Part shown: positions 26,274 to 40,626 of the stretch, piece by piece
Numbering within the stretch: the stretch's first letter is position 1
Layout of the letters: each line of letters opens with the position of its first letter
Origin: Coraliomargarita sp965656715
GTDB taxonomy: Bacteria > Verrucomicrobiota > Verrucomicrobiia > Opitutales > Coraliomargaritaceae
NCBI GenBank assembly: GCA_965656715.1
Contig: CBFHLR010000001.1
Location: forward strand, 1-64,000
Direction: 5' to 3'
DNA: 64,000 bases
The notes under the pieces: generated by a model
The model's input: only the letters and a program-made list of their open reading frames with translations
Database searches by the model: none
Told to the model about the DNA's origin: nothing
Translations under genes and position numbers: made by a program

Positions 26274-26819
26274 ATGCAAGATCCGGATACATTCAGTCAG
26301 GCAGTTGAGCTTGCGAAGGCGGCTTCGGTCAAAAACGGGCGGGTGGAGTTCTTAATGAATCGTCCCGCAGAGGGTGAACATGTGCCTGTCGATGCATTGT
26401 ATCTCGATGTGCAGCACGGCATACGCGGAGATCGCTGGGAGCGCACCGCGTGGCTGAAGACGGAGACAGGCGCGCCGGATCCGCGTGTGCAGGTGAGTTT
26501 GACGAATACCAAAGTGATTCGCTGTTTCACGGGGAGTGATACGGACTCACAATATCGTTGCGGGGATAATTGCTACGTGGATCTGAATCTGACTGACGCG
26601 GCGTTGCCGGTTGGTGCACGACTTCAGCTGGGCGCGGCCGTTATTGAGGTCAGCGATATAATGAACGATGCCTGCGGCAAGTTTGCTCAGCGCTTTGGGG
26701 CGGATGCACTCCATTGGGTGCGTCAGCCGGAGCACCTGCCTTTAAGGTTGCGTGGGATTTTCTGTCAGATACGGCAGTCGGGGTGGGTGCGATGTGGCGA
26801 TGCGATTCGCTTGATTTAA
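26274..26819 (+). CDS. MOSC domain protein
   Basis: 181-residue stand-alone MOSC-domain protein. This family (MOCO sulfurase C-terminal) handles molybdenum cofactor or delivers sulfur or reduces N-hydroxylated compounds. Visible are GIRGDRWERTAW, a beta-rich core (VQVSLTNTKVIRCF), GARLQLGAAVIEVSD and the conserved Cys in NDACGKFAQRFG. Starts 3 bp after the recombinase stop, so cotranscribed. No molybdoenzyme gene is near. Confidence 0.82.
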   Translation: MQDPDTFSQAVELAKAASVKNGRVEFLMNRPAEGEHVPVDALYLDVQHGIRGDRWERTAWLKTETGAPDPRVQVSLTNTKVIRCFTGSDTDSQYRCGDNCYVDLNLTDAALPVGARLQLGAAVIEVSDIMNDACGKFAQRFGADALHWVRQPEHLPLRLRGIFCQIRQSGWVRCGDAIRLI

Positions 26820-26848
26820 TTCAGACTGAGACTTAAGCAGCCACCACT

Positions 26849-27757
26849 ATGGATAAGAGACCAAAGAACTATGATTGGGTTGTGATCTGGGGGCACACCT
26901 TCCACAAGGCTGAGTTGGTGAAGCTGGCCTGTATCTTTGGCTTTTTCTTTCTAGTCGCGCTAGGAGTGGCTGGTTATCTCGGCAATTATTATTGGCAGGC
27001 GCATAAAGAGAAATTGGCGCAAACCGAGGAGGAAGTAGAAGCCGCAGTCGAGGAAAAGGAGCGGCGCACACAGGACCCAGTGCGGCGCTTTATCGAGAAC
27101 CATTTTGCAGTTACGCGATTCAATGAGGTCAACAGTATCCGTGCCGTCGGCACGTATACCGCTGGCGATGTGGTGTTGGACTTTACACTGCAGGGTAAGC
27201 AGCCGCGCTTCTATAAGCAGACACTCAAGGCGAATGGGCGCAAAATTGAGGCAGGCTTTGATGGTAAGGAGTTATGGTATCGTCAGAATTATCCCTTGTT
27301 GGATCAGGAGGACGAAGGCTTGCAGCAATTGAATCGTGCGCTTGCGATGCTTGAGTGCTCGATCCCGTGTATCGCATGGGAATACGAAGAAGAGGGCTTG
27401 GTTGAGGAGCGCGAGCAATCGACTGCCAGTTTTCAACTGTTGCCCGAGACTCAGTGGAACGGTCGGCCCTGTCAGGTGGTGAAGAATCTTCGGATGCTAG
27501 ATACCCCAGTCTATCATTATATTGACAGTGAGACCGGCTTGGAACTCTACCGCCGGGCATCCGTGACGATTGGTGAGCGACGCCAAAAAGACGTCGAGTT
27601 GTTCTTTAAGGAGCCGATGGAAGGCTTGGACTATCCGCTTCCCTCTGGCTTTGAGTTGTGGGTAGACGGACGGCTGTTTTGCACGGTTGAATTCGAATCC
27701 GTCGAAGTCAACCGTGGCCTGATGAACTACTTGTTCCAAGAGCCTGCTGCCGAGTGA
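26849..27757 (+). CDS. Membrane-anchored hypothetical protein
   Basis: 302 residues. A short basic cytoplasmic start, one transmembrane helix (about 23-45, LVKLACIFGFFFLVALGVAGYL), an acidic coiled stretch (EKLAQTEEEVEAAVEEKERR) and then a 230-residue periplasmic beta-rich domain (FNEVNSIRAVGTYTAGDVVL, RPCQVVKNLRML, YHYIDSETGLELYRR). The pattern of 'average change on asking: strand, substrate conversion, YIDSETGL' resembles LolA/outer-membrane-lipoprotein-sorting-like folds, but I cannot assign it. Downstream of the MOSC gene by 29 bp. Confidence 0.7.
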   Translation: MDKRPKNYDWVVIWGHTFHKAELVKLACIFGFFFLVALGVAGYLGNYYWQAHKEKLAQTEEEVEAAVEEKERRTQDPVRRFIENHFAVTRFNEVNSIRAVGTYTAGDVVLDFTLQGKQPRFYKQTLKANGRKIEAGFDGKELWYRQNYPLLDQEDEGLQQLNRALAMLECSIPCIAWEYEEEGLVEEREQSTASFQLLPETQWNGRPCQVVKNLRMLDTPVYHYIDSETGLELYRRASVTIGERRQKDVELFFKEPMEGLDYPLPSGFELWVDGRLFCTVEFESVEVNRGLMNYLFQEPAAE

Positions 27758-27768
27758 TTTCTATTTCA

Positions 27769-27821
27769 GGAGCGTCGACACTCTTGTCCACTGATGCCGT
27801 GCTCAAGAGTGAGCACGCTCC
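27769..27821. repeat. GGAG-footed inverted repeat
   Basis: GGAGCGTCGACACTCTTGTC ... CTCAAGAGTGAGCACGCTCC: outer GGAGCGT/ACGCTCC and inner ACTCTTG/CAAGAGT arms pair. It lies between two convergent genes and could end transcription both ways. Confidence 0.65.
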
Positions 27822-27857
27822 TAGTCGCCGAGTAAGCAGGATAACGAGCCCTACCTG

Positions 27858-29882
<2,025 letters not shown>

Positions 29883-29884
29883 GG

Positions 29885-31027
29885 CTAGCGTCTGCGCTTG
29901 TTCAGGAATTTGACGAAGTGAAAGAGGAACTGGTAGAGCATACCAAAGCCCATCAGCGCAACACTGATGTAGGGCAGGATCCAGCCGGGATTACGCACGA
30001 CTTGGAGCACGGTGGTGAGCTCGTCTTTTGAGAAAGAGGCTTGGTAGAAGGTCAGGCCTGCGTAGCGCAGGGGATGGTTCATATAGATGAGTGCCTTCTG
30101 GGAAGTTTCCGAATCGTGCGGATGCACGATGACTTCACTCGAGAAGTTGAACGGAATCTCAGTGCCCGGATACTTGTCGTGCTTGAAGTCGATCAGCTCG
30201 AGGTCGAAGTTGTTATAATGGCGCTTGAAGCGTAGCGCGAGTTCCCATGACTGGTCGCCAGCAGTGACCATTTGTGGTGGAAAGCGGTTGTCGATGATAT
30301 TGGAGACGAGCCAGACGCCCAAGCTGCCTTCGGGGCCGAGCACTTCGACGTAGGCGGTCGCGGCGTTTACGGTGTTGTCCGAGTAGTCGACTGGGACGGG
30401 TGTGACCGATGCATTCATGCGAGGGGCAAAGCCTTGCGTTGCCGGGCTATTCACGGGGCCTTCTTCGCGGCCGAGCTTTGCATTCGGGTAGTAACTGACG
30501 GTGCGAATGCTTAATGGCGTGTCAGGCACGGCCACTTCTTTGTTCGGCTTCAGTAGGTGGACCGGAATGCTGTGGACCGTATCGTGGTCTGCGTGGCTGC
30601 GGTCAATAAAGACGAGTTCGTTGTCGCGATAACTTTCCGAGTAGCTGGTGCGGCCGCCTTCGTCGATATTCATGTTGCTCTCGACGGAGAGCAGGTCGGT
30701 CATCAGCTCACTGACGAGCAGTGTGATGAAACCGATATGGATAAAGTAGATGCCTGCTTTGGCGACGCTTGGTTTGAAGCGAACCAGAAACGCGGAGATC
30801 AAATTGATCATCAGCAGTCCACCGATGGTGTAGCCGCCGGGGAAGTAGGGTAGTTTAAAGCTGCCGACTTCGGCGTAGATGAAGAAGCTTTCGAAGTAGA
30901 GTTTTTGAGTCAGCCAGATGCCGGTTTTGACTTGAGCAAGAGTGCCGATGAAGATCAGCACCATCGAGAATGCTAGCAGCCACACGGTAATGTGCAGCGA
31001 GGAGAGGCGTTTGAGCAGAGGTTTCAT
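29885..31027 (-). CDS. resB: Cytochrome c biogenesis protein, ResB/Ccs1 type
   Basis: 380-residue partner of ResC in system II, which keeps apocytochrome ready and passes haem across the membrane. Helices lie near residues 10-35, 65-85 and 90-110 (AGIYFIHIGFITLLVSELM), followed by a large periplasmic domain with VNAATAYVEVLGPEGSLGVW and a C-terminal helix (GWILPYISVALMGFGMLYQF). SLHITVWLLAFSMVLIFIGT is a typical ResB start. Its stop is 2 bp before the resC start codon, so the two are coupled. Confidence 0.9.
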   Translation of the reverse strand: MKPLLKRLSSLHITVWLLAFSMVLIFIGTLAQVKTGIWLTQKLYFESFFIYAEVGSFKLPYFPGGYTIGGLLMINLISAFLVRFKPSVAKAGIYFIHIGFITLLVSELMTDLLSVESNMNIDEGGRTSYSESYRDNELVFIDRSHADHDTVHSIPVHLLKPNKEVAVPDTPLSIRTVSYYPNAKLGREEGPVNSPATQGFAPRMNASVTPVPVDYSDNTVNAATAYVEVLGPEGSLGVWLVSNIIDNRFPPQMVTAGDQSWELALRFKRHYNNFDLELIDFKHDKYPGTEIPFNFSSEVIVHPHDSETSQKALIYMNHPLRYAGLTFYQASFSKDELTTVLQVVRNPGWILPYISVALMGFGMLYQFLFHFVKFLNKRRR

Positions 31028-31036
31028 CGGGTCGTG

Positions 31037-31687
31037 CTAGTGGTGGCTGTCTTCAATGGCCACCGAGTCGAGAAAGACCTTAAAGGCGGCTTCCTGTTCC
31101 GTAATGGTTGCGGCGGGGCCGCTCATTTTGAAGAACCAGGTGTTGCCGTGGAAGGGGAGGATGCCTGCGAGGGTGCTGCGCTCCGGGCCGAGTAGCGTCA
31201 CGTAGAGGCCGCCGTGGTTGGAAATGTTGGCCTTTGAAGTGACCTGTGGGAGCTGTTCTTCGGTGATCGGGTCGAGGCCGATTTGTCCGGCCCAGCGATT
31301 GATGTTGGCCAGTGTGCCGCCGACATCGCCAGGGAAGGTCAGTGCGGTGATCTCGGTGGTGCCGTGCTCGTCTTCGACGCGGAGATTGGCCTTGCGCATG
31401 CCAGTGGCACCCGCGTCGGTCCAACCCTCTGGAATCGAGTAATTTAGTCCTGGTGCGGCTGCGGCGGCTTCTGCCATGCCGGGAAGCATCTGCATATTAC
31501 CAGCTGCGGGAGCTGCGCCTGGCACCGGTGGGTGATCTGCGGGCAGTGACGAGGGCTTCTCGATCGTCTCCTCCTTGGGAATGTTGTAGGTGACTGGCTC
31601 GGCCTTTTCACATGCGGAAAAAAGGACGGCAGTCGCCCCAAGAGCGGCGCGAAGGATGTTGATGTGCAAAGCGATGTGTTGTTTCAT
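31037..31687 (-). CDS. Lipoprotein of unknown function
   Basis: 216 residues with a lipobox (LGATAVLFSAC, Cys near 26), so anchored in a membrane after lipidation. A Pro/Ala-rich linker (PSSLPADHPPVPGAAPAAG) leads to a 130-residue globular part (LNYSIPEGWTDAGATGMRKA, IPFHGNTWFFKMSGP, EQEAAFKVFLDSV). The latter features resemble PsbP/MOG1-like or DUF1795-type folds, which is only a guess. ATG 31687 is chosen because it begins the signal peptide. Lies 9 bp upstream of resB and probably shares its transcript. Confidence 0.75.
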   Translation of the reverse strand: MKQHIALHINILRAALGATAVLFSACEKAEPVTYNIPKEETIEKPSSLPADHPPVPGAAPAAGNMQMLPGMAEAAAAAPGLNYSIPEGWTDAGATGMRKANLRVEDEHGTTEITALTFPGDVGGTLANINRWAGQIGLDPITEEQLPQVTSKANISNHGGLYVTLLGPERSTLAGILPFHGNTWFFKMSGPAATITEQEAAFKVFLDSVAIEDSHH

Positions 31688-31753
31688 GGTCGTAGAGGAG
31701 AGTGCGTAATCAGCACGTATCGGGCCGATCGTCCAAAACATACATTTTGGTCT

Positions 31754-32863
<1,110 letters not shown>

Positions 32864-32993
32864 AAGAAAATGGAGCTGCGCGGCTCGGGTGCAATGTTAA
32901 ATGGAGGCCTTGAAACGCTAAGCGAGATACCCTAGGTTGACATTCCAGAGGGAGTTCTCATTAACAGTTGGGTTACTAACGAACTGCAGCTAC

Positions 32994-34142
32994 GTGAATA
33001 CAACCGAAGAAGTAAATATTGAGGGCTCGAGAATCCTCGTCGTCGACGACGATGAGATCATTCGCAAGCTATTGAGACGGGTGCTAGAGCGGAGTGGGTT
33101 CGTGGTCGATGAGGCCGCCTCAGGCGAGCAGGCAATCGAATGTATCGAGGCTAATACGCCGGACTTGATCCTGCTGGACGTCGTGATGGACGGTATCGAC
33201 GGCTTTATCACTTGCCGAAAGGTCAAGTCGATGGATGGCATGGACGAGGTGCCGATTATTTTTGTGACGGGGCGTGCGGATACCGGTTCGATTGTCGAGG
33301 GCCTCGATGCGGGGGGCAGTGACTATATCACCAAGCCGATCAACCGCCACGAGTCGCTGGCACGCATTCGCAACCACCTCAAAATGCGCAAGCTGATGGC
33401 GCTGCAACGCAATTTCATTAGCGGCCTACGCAAGGCGAATCTGGCCAAGAACCGGATTATCGGGGTCGCTTCGCACGATTTGCGTAACCCGCTCTCGTCG
33501 ATTCGCGGACTGTCGGAGTTCTTGGAGCATGCGGGGCCTTTAAATGATCAGCAGCAAGAAATCGCGAAGACCATCCAGTTGGCTTCGGACTCCATGTTGC
33601 ATCTGGTCGACGAGTTGCTGGATCTTTCCGTGATCGAGAGTGGTGAAGAGCGTTCCGAGCTACAGCCCTGCCAAATCTTCGACATCGTCAGCTCCTCGCT
33701 CAATATTTACCAATACGCGGCCAACAAGAAGGACATCAAGCTCGAGCTGGATGACCGCGGGATGCCCGATTTGCTCTTACTAGATAAGATGCAGTTTCGC
33801 CGCTTGATGGACAATTTGCTGAGCAATGCGGTGAATTACTCACCCATGGGCTCGTTCGTGCGTGTGATTTGCGAGACACAAGAAACTCGCTTATTGATTG
33901 CTGTAGAGGATGAGGGGCCAGGTATTCCTGAGGAAGAAATGCATAAGCTGTTCACCGATTTTGGTAAGACTTCAGTGCAACCAACGGGCAATGAAACCAG
34001 CACCGGGCTGGGACTCGCGATCTGTAAGAAGATTGCCGAAGCCCATAGCGGAGAGATCTCGGTTGAGAATCGCACGGACCGCTCGGGTGCACGTTTCACG
34101 CTTACACTCGATGTCGAGCGACTCGCGGTCTACGCTCAGTAG
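32994..34142 (+). CDS. Response regulator receiver-histidine kinase protein
   Basis: A cytoplasmic protein of about 382 residues with a receiver domain first (ILVVDDDEIIRKLL, phosphoacceptor Asp in DLILLDVVMDGIDG, FVTGRAD, TKPI), then a HisKA domain (IGVASHDLRNPLSSIRG, His autophosphorylation) and an HATPase_c domain with N box (MDNLLSNAVNYSP), G1 (VEDEGPGIPEE) and G2 (STGLGLAICKKIAEAH). No membrane or sensor domain, so it probably receives phosphate from a partner kinase. GTG 32994 places the receiver about 14 residues from the start; the frame is also open to TTG 32937. Neither has a good Shine-Dalgarno sequence. Confidence 0.88.
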   Translation: MNTTEEVNIEGSRILVVDDDEIIRKLLRRVLERSGFVVDEAASGEQAIECIEANTPDLILLDVVMDGIDGFITCRKVKSMDGMDEVPIIFVTGRADTGSIVEGLDAGGSDYITKPINRHESLARIRNHLKMRKLMALQRNFISGLRKANLAKNRIIGVASHDLRNPLSSIRGLSEFLEHAGPLNDQQQEIAKTIQLASDSMLHLVDELLDLSVIESGEERSELQPCQIFDIVSSSLNIYQYAANKKDIKLELDDRGMPDLLLLDKMQFRRLMDNLLSNAVNYSPMGSFVRVICETQETRLLIAVEDEGPGIPEEEMHKLFTDFGKTSVQPTGNETSTGLGLAICKKIAEAHSGEISVENRTDRSGARFTLTLDVERLAVYAQ

Positions 34143-34166
34143 GGCAGAGAGTGCTACAGTATAGTA

Positions 34167-34230
34167 GTAGGGCTCGTGCTCGCACGATGCCGCTTGCTGT
34201 ATGGCGGCGTTCTGCAAGCAGAAGCCCTAC
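34167..34230. repeat. GTAG-footed inverted repeat
   Basis: Begins GTAGGGCTCGTGCTCGCACG, hairpins GTGCTCGCAC and CTTGCTG/..GCAAG, and ends AAGCCCTAC. The outer GTAGGGCT/AGCCCTAC ends are complementary. Lies between the receiver-kinase and glcD genes, both plus strand. Confidence 0.65.
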
Positions 34231-34290
34231 AGATCTCACAATTATATTGTAGCGGAACTACGAATGTAGTTTCGATGGTGCTTTCCGAAC

Positions 34291-35745
34291 ATGAGTCAGC
34301 CTACCCAGCCAACTATTCAGCACGCGAACGCATTGCGTGCACTCAAACGTAAACTCCCCGGCCGTGTGTCCACACAGAAGGACGACTTGTTTCAGGCGTC
34401 CTTGGATAATTTACGCTTGTCCTTTCTTCCAGAAGCAGTCGTCACCGCGCAAGAGCCAGCTGATGTCGGTGCGATGTTGAAGATCGCCAACAAGTATGCG
34501 GTGCCGGTTACCGCACGAGGAGCCGGGTCTTCGGCGACGGGTTCAGCGGTGCCACTGTTTGGTGGTTGGGTGATTGATCTTTCCAAACTCACTTCGGTTC
34601 ACATCGACCCCGTTGCACGCATGGCAACTGTCGGTGCGGGGGTGGTCACTGCTGACTTGCAGGCCAAAGTCGAGGCCAAGGGCCTATTCTTCCCGCCGGA
34701 TCCCTCCTCCAAGAAATACTCGACTATCGGTGGCAACATCGCCTGCAACGCGGGCGGCATGCGCTGTGTGAAATACGGCGTGACCCGCGACTACGTGTTG
34801 GGGCTCGAAGGCTTCCTCGCGGACGGCAGCCCGGTCAAATGGGGCCTGCCGCTCAAGAAATATGTGTCCGGCCTGAATTTGAAAGACCTTTGGATCGGTT
34901 CCGAAGGCACGCTGGGTATTGTGACTTCCGCAAACTTGCGCTTGATCGCGAAGCCTGAAAAGCGCTGGACGGGCATGTTCGCCTTCAAGAATGAAAACGC
35001 AGCACTCAAGGCAGTCGTCGGCTTGCTGAAGTCCGGTCTGGAACCCTCCATTTTGGAATTCCTTGACCGCCAGTCGGTCACTTGTGCCGAGACCTACACC
35101 GGCAAAGAGATTTTTCCAGGCTACTCCAGCTCGGCGATTTTGCTGATCGAAGTCGACGGCACCCCAGCCGAAGTGCGCAGTCAGCGCAAAGAGCTGCTGA
35201 GTTTCATGAACGAGCGAGCGATCGCACACCGCGAAGCGCGCACCGATGAGCAGGCCGAAAAACTTTGGCAAGTGCGCCGCACCTGCTCGCAGTCGATGTT
35301 CTCGATCGCCGACACCAAGCTCAACGAAGACGTGGTGGTGCCGATCCAGAAACAGGCCGAGCTCATGCGCTATACCCTGCAGCTGAAGAAAGAGGTGGGG
35401 CTTGCCACGCCGACCTTTGGCCACGCGGGCGACGGCAACTTGCACGTGCACATCATGTATAATCGCGCCAACAAGGCTGAAGCCAAGCGTGCGAAGGCTG
35501 GGATCACCAAGCTCATGCAGAAGGTCGTCGACCTCGGAGGTGTGATTACCGGCGAACACGGCATCGGCCTCGCGAAGATTCCGTTCATGCAAATGCAGCA
35601 CAACAAGGCCGAGATTGCCGCGATGCAGGCGATCAAAGATGCGCTCGATCCGAAAGGCATTCTCAATCCCGGCAAGATCTTCGACGACTTTGAAGTCTGG
35701 GATCACGAGCCGGTCAAAGTGGAACTTCCGTGGGATCACCGCTAA
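34291..35745 (+). CDS. glcD: FAD-linked oxidase, glycolate oxidase / D-lactate dehydrogenase subunit
   Basis: 484-residue PCMH-type flavoprotein. The FAD-binding half contains VPVTARGAGSSATGSAVPL, GKYSTIGGNIACNAGGMR-like YSTIGGNIACNAGGMRCVK and LWIGSEGTLGIVTSANLRL; the C-terminal oxidase half ends with FGHAGDGNLHVHI, VITGEHGIGLAK and DALDPKGILNPGKIF. These are shared by GlcD, D-lactate dehydrogenase and related 2-hydroxyacid oxidases, so the substrate is uncertain. No glcE/glcF subunits follow. With glycerate kinase it suggests glycolate use. Confidence 0.88.
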   Translation: MSQPTQPTIQHANALRALKRKLPGRVSTQKDDLFQASLDNLRLSFLPEAVVTAQEPADVGAMLKIANKYAVPVTARGAGSSATGSAVPLFGGWVIDLSKLTSVHIDPVARMATVGAGVVTADLQAKVEAKGLFFPPDPSSKKYSTIGGNIACNAGGMRCVKYGVTRDYVLGLEGFLADGSPVKWGLPLKKYVSGLNLKDLWIGSEGTLGIVTSANLRLIAKPEKRWTGMFAFKNENAALKAVVGLLKSGLEPSILEFLDRQSVTCAETYTGKEIFPGYSSSAILLIEVDGTPAEVRSQRKELLSFMNERAIAHREARTDEQAEKLWQVRRTCSQSMFSIADTKLNEDVVVPIQKQAELMRYTLQLKKEVGLATPTFGHAGDGNLHVHIMYNRANKAEAKRAKAGITKLMQKVVDLGGVITGEHGIGLAKIPFMQMQHNKAEIAAMQAIKDALDPKGILNPGKIFDDFEVWDHEPVKVELPWDHR

Positions 35746-35762
35746 GCCTCTGGCTTAAGCCC

Positions 35763-35848
35763 TCTTAATCGTAATCCTACTCATAATCTTAATCTCGTCG
35801 AGCCTGTCCTTGAATAGATGAGGATTAAGATTAAGAGTAGGATTATGA
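35763..35848. repeat. AATCTTAATC-type inverted repeat, copy 1
   Basis: Left arm AATCCTACTCATAATCTTAATC (two tracts) and right arm GGATTAAGATTAAGAGTAGG pair over about 23 bases with one mismatch. The right arm ends at the cutA start codon. Copy 2 is at 41285-41361 next to lspA. Confidence 0.75.
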
Positions 35849-36159
35849 CTGACCCACTTCTCATTGGATTCACTACTGTCGGCAGCGAGGCTGCCGCACA
35901 GCAGCTCGCGCATGCGCTGGTAGAGTCTGAGCTCGCGGTGTGCGTGCAGATCGATTCGGGCGTGCAGTCTGTGTATCGCTGGGAGGGCAAAGTCTGCTCC
36001 GAACCCGAGTGGCGCTTGTGGGTGAAATTCCTCGAGCCGAAGTCCAGCGCACTCGAAGTCTTCATCGAAGAGCAGCACCTCTATGACACGCCCGAGTGGG
36101 TGGTGGTGAAACCCGAGCACGTGACACCCAAGTATCTGGCCTGGGCGCAGGGGGAGTAA
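35845..36159 (+). CDS. cutA: Divalent cation tolerance protein CutA
   Basis: 104-residue trimeric CutA1-type protein. Motifs: LIGFTTVGSEAAAQQLAHALV, ELAVCVQIDSGVQSVYRWEG, SEPEWRLWVKF and the C-terminal YDTPEWVVVKPEHVTPKYLAW. Suggested roles include copper tolerance and signalling; not settled. ATG 35845 starts the family sequence and is in the right arm of the preceding inverted repeat, which also supplies an open frame 9 codons upstream (MRIKIKSRI) that I treat as repeat DNA. Confidence 0.9.
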   Translation: MTDPLLIGFTTVGSEAAAQQLAHALVESELAVCVQIDSGVQSVYRWEGKVCSEPEWRLWVKFLEPKSSALEVFIEEQHLYDTPEWVVVKPEHVTPKYLAWAQGE

Positions 36160-36160
36160 C

Positions 36161-36210
36161 GTAGAACAGGCATATTGCCTGTTCATGCGCAGGCGAGACG
36201 CCTACGCTAC
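36161..36210. repeat. GTAGAACAGGCAT-type inverted repeat, copy 2
   Basis: GTAGAACAGGCATATTGCCT ... GCAGGCGAGACGCCTACGCT then AC. Same two hairpins as 21998-22059 with a shorter spacer. Begins 1 bp after the cutA stop. Confidence 0.75.
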
Positions 36211-36273
36211 ATTTTGAGCGGGACGCCAACATTTTGAGCTTTAACTCAAAGCCGTGCTGTTCCTATCTAGGGC

Positions 36274-37431
<1,158 letters not shown>

Positions 37432-37435
<4 letters not shown>

Positions 37436-37620
37436 GGGCGCACTCTGGGGCTGTAGGGGCGCGACTTGACGCGCCCGCTCGTCTTTTCAGTCCTTATGCG
37501 CTGTGAGGACACGGCTGCGCGACTTGCTTTGATTGACCAAATGTAAAACCCTTATGTCTTGGGTATTCTGATGGTGATTCGTATTGCCAAATGGGCGGGC
37601 GTGCCAAGGCTCGCCCCTAC
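37432..37620. repeat. REP cluster, types B and A in inverted order
   Basis: GTAGGGGCGC at 37432 (foot only), a full type B unit from 37453 (GTAGGGGCGCGACTTGACGC then GCCC) and a type A unit on the minus strand ending at 37620 (GTAGGGGCGAGCCTTGGCAC then GCCC). The type B unit is identical over 25 bases to that beside hemC. The 110 bases between hold no gene I can see. Confidence 0.8.
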
Positions 37621-37625
37621 TATTG

Positions 37626-39164
<1,539 letters not shown>

Positions 39165-39459
39165 GCAGGTTCGGTCCTTAAATGGATGGTAGTTGCCCCG
39201 AGGGCTGTTGCTACTGCGAGGCGCTTATGGGCGTTTTACGTGCTGAATGAGCGCCTCTTTAAAATGAATCATCTCGGCACTGGTTCTAACTATGCCTGAA
39301 CACCTGAGAGTTGGCAATGAGGAGGAGCAAGTGCTTCTTGAGTTTCTAACATTCAAAGTGGGTATTAGCCACATTTTGTGAGTTTTATCTAGTTTACGAC
39401 TGAACTCAGTTGGAAGATCGGCAGTAAGAGTGTAGTCAGCATGGGCTGCTCGAGAGTTT
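39165..39459. other. Intergenic stretch without a recognised gene
   Basis: About 295 bases between the ATP-grasp-like gene and the broken small membrane protein gene. GAGGCGC (39218-39224) and GCGCCTC (39251-39257) form a 7-bp stem followed by TTT, a weak terminator candidate. No family sequence was recognised in six frames. Confidence 0.5.
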
Positions 39460-39734
39460 TTAGTCCACGGCCGAAAAAGTCTGCAGCAAGGGGAGGATTA
39501 GAGGCAGCACGACCGCGAGTGCCATCAAAGTTGGGTCGAAGCTGAATATTAGGATTGCAGAAAGAGTGATGTATTTATGACCAGCCGTGTGGCGGTGCTG
39601 AGTTCTGCCTCAAAGTTGGTGAAGATTTCTATAAATCTTGTGACAGCGAAGAGCATGAGCATGAGTGTCAAGGCGAGCATCACTAGTGCTCTCACTACGC
39701 TCATCCAAAAGATGATGGAACGTTTGATTTCCAT
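39460..39734 (-). pseudogene. Small two-helix membrane protein gene with a frameshift
   Basis: The minus strand from ATG 39734 reads MEIKRSIIFWMSVVRALVML and a first long hydrophobic helix, then EIFTNFEAELSTATRLV, after which this frame hits a stop at 39549. Shifting by one base near 39582-39585 continues as HKYITLSAILIFSFDPTLMA and a second helix (AVVLPLILPLLQTFSAVD) to TAA at 39460-39462. The joined product would be about 92 residues with two membrane helices. Either a one-base deletion, a sequence error or a real frameshift. Family not recognised; no close neighbour on this strand suggests a role. Confidence 0.5.
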
Positions 39735-39849
39735 GAGAATTGTTCACCCGCGAAGATGCGCGACGTGAATGCTAAGTTTTTAACTGTATTAGCTTCGCGT
39801 ATTTAAGCGCTCCTCAGCGGGCAGAATTTAGATGCTTGGATGGCCTTTA

Positions 39850-40626
39850 CTATGACCACTTCAAGGGATCAAGTTGGTAGTAGTCTTTGAGGGCTGCGTA
39901 GAGTTCGGAGCGCTTTTTGTTGAGCTGTCTGGGCTTCTCGAAAAAGGCTTCGGTGGCGACGGCGAAATATTCGGCTGGGTTAGTGGCTCCGTAGTGATCG
40001 AGGACGGCTTTCTTGCTACGTTCAGCCTTGTCGACTAGTTGCTGATAGCCGTCGTTGAGGACTCGGCACCAGGTAACGAATGCTTCCTGACTGTAGAGTG
40101 GTGGCACGCCGTCAGTCGGGCCGTTGAGTGAGTCCAGTTGGTGGGCAAATTCGTGGAAGGTGACATTATGGCCGTCGTAGATGTTGCGCGCACCATGACG
40201 CACCGAATCCCATGCTAGGATGACGGTGCCGCTGCCCCAGGACTCGCCGAGGCGGTGCACGGTTCGTTCAATGATGGTGCCATCTGGCCCGATGTCTTGG
40301 ATACTGGAGCTAAAGGTAGTTGGGTAGAGCAGGACACTGTTGAGTTTGGGGTAAGGACTGCCCTTGTGATTCAGGACTAGCATGCAGGCTTGTCCGGCGA
40401 CCGTGAGGATCATTTCGTCGGTCAGCTCAAGGTCGTTACAGCCTTCAAAGTAAGTGGTGGCAATAAACTGGCCGATTTTCTTGTGGAGGCGCAGTTTCAG
40501 TTCATCTGGGAGTTTTGAGTAGAGCGGCAGGCTCTGCTTGAGGTAGCGGATCCATTCGCCTTTGAAAACGGCCTCGATTGGATTAGGGCCCAGAAAGAGG
40601 GCTTTGAGGTTTTCCCAGATTGACAT
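39850..40626 (-). CDS. mtfA: M90/MtfA family zinc peptidase
   Basis: 258-residue cytoplasmic metallopeptidase. In Escherichia coli MtfA binds Mlc and so affects ptsG. Zinc site HEFAHQLDSLNG (HExxH near 150s) with the downstream Glu in NPAEYFAVATEAFFE; N-terminal DELKLRLHKKIGQFI and LTVAGQACMLVL are also family-typical. Its ATG lies in the 3' arm of an 8-bp hairpin (CATCAGAG/CTCTGATG, 40624-40648). lspA is 125 bp upstream on the same strand, separated by a repeat. Confidence 0.9.
   Translation of the reverse strand: MSIWENLKALFLGPNPIEAVFKGEWIRYLKQSLPLYSKLPDELKLRLHKKIGQFIATTYFEGCNDLELTDEMILTVAGQACMLVLNHKGSPYPKLNSVLLYPTTFSSSIQDIGPDGTIIERTVHRLGESWGSGTVILAWDSVRHGARNIYDGHNVTFHEFAHQLDSLNGPTDGVPPLYSQEAFVTWCRVLNDGYQQLVDKAERSKKAVLDHYGATNPAEYFAVATEAFFEKPRQLNKKRSELYAALKDYYQLDPLKWS

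Noticed and set aside
34684..35739. 351-codon minus-strand open frame
   Set aside because: Antisense of glcD, with no family motifs; a shadow of codon bias.
39577..39768. Plus-strand 63-codon open frame (MTSRVAVLSSASKLVK...)
   Set aside because: Antisense to the small membrane protein gene, whose hydrophobic pattern is more convincing.
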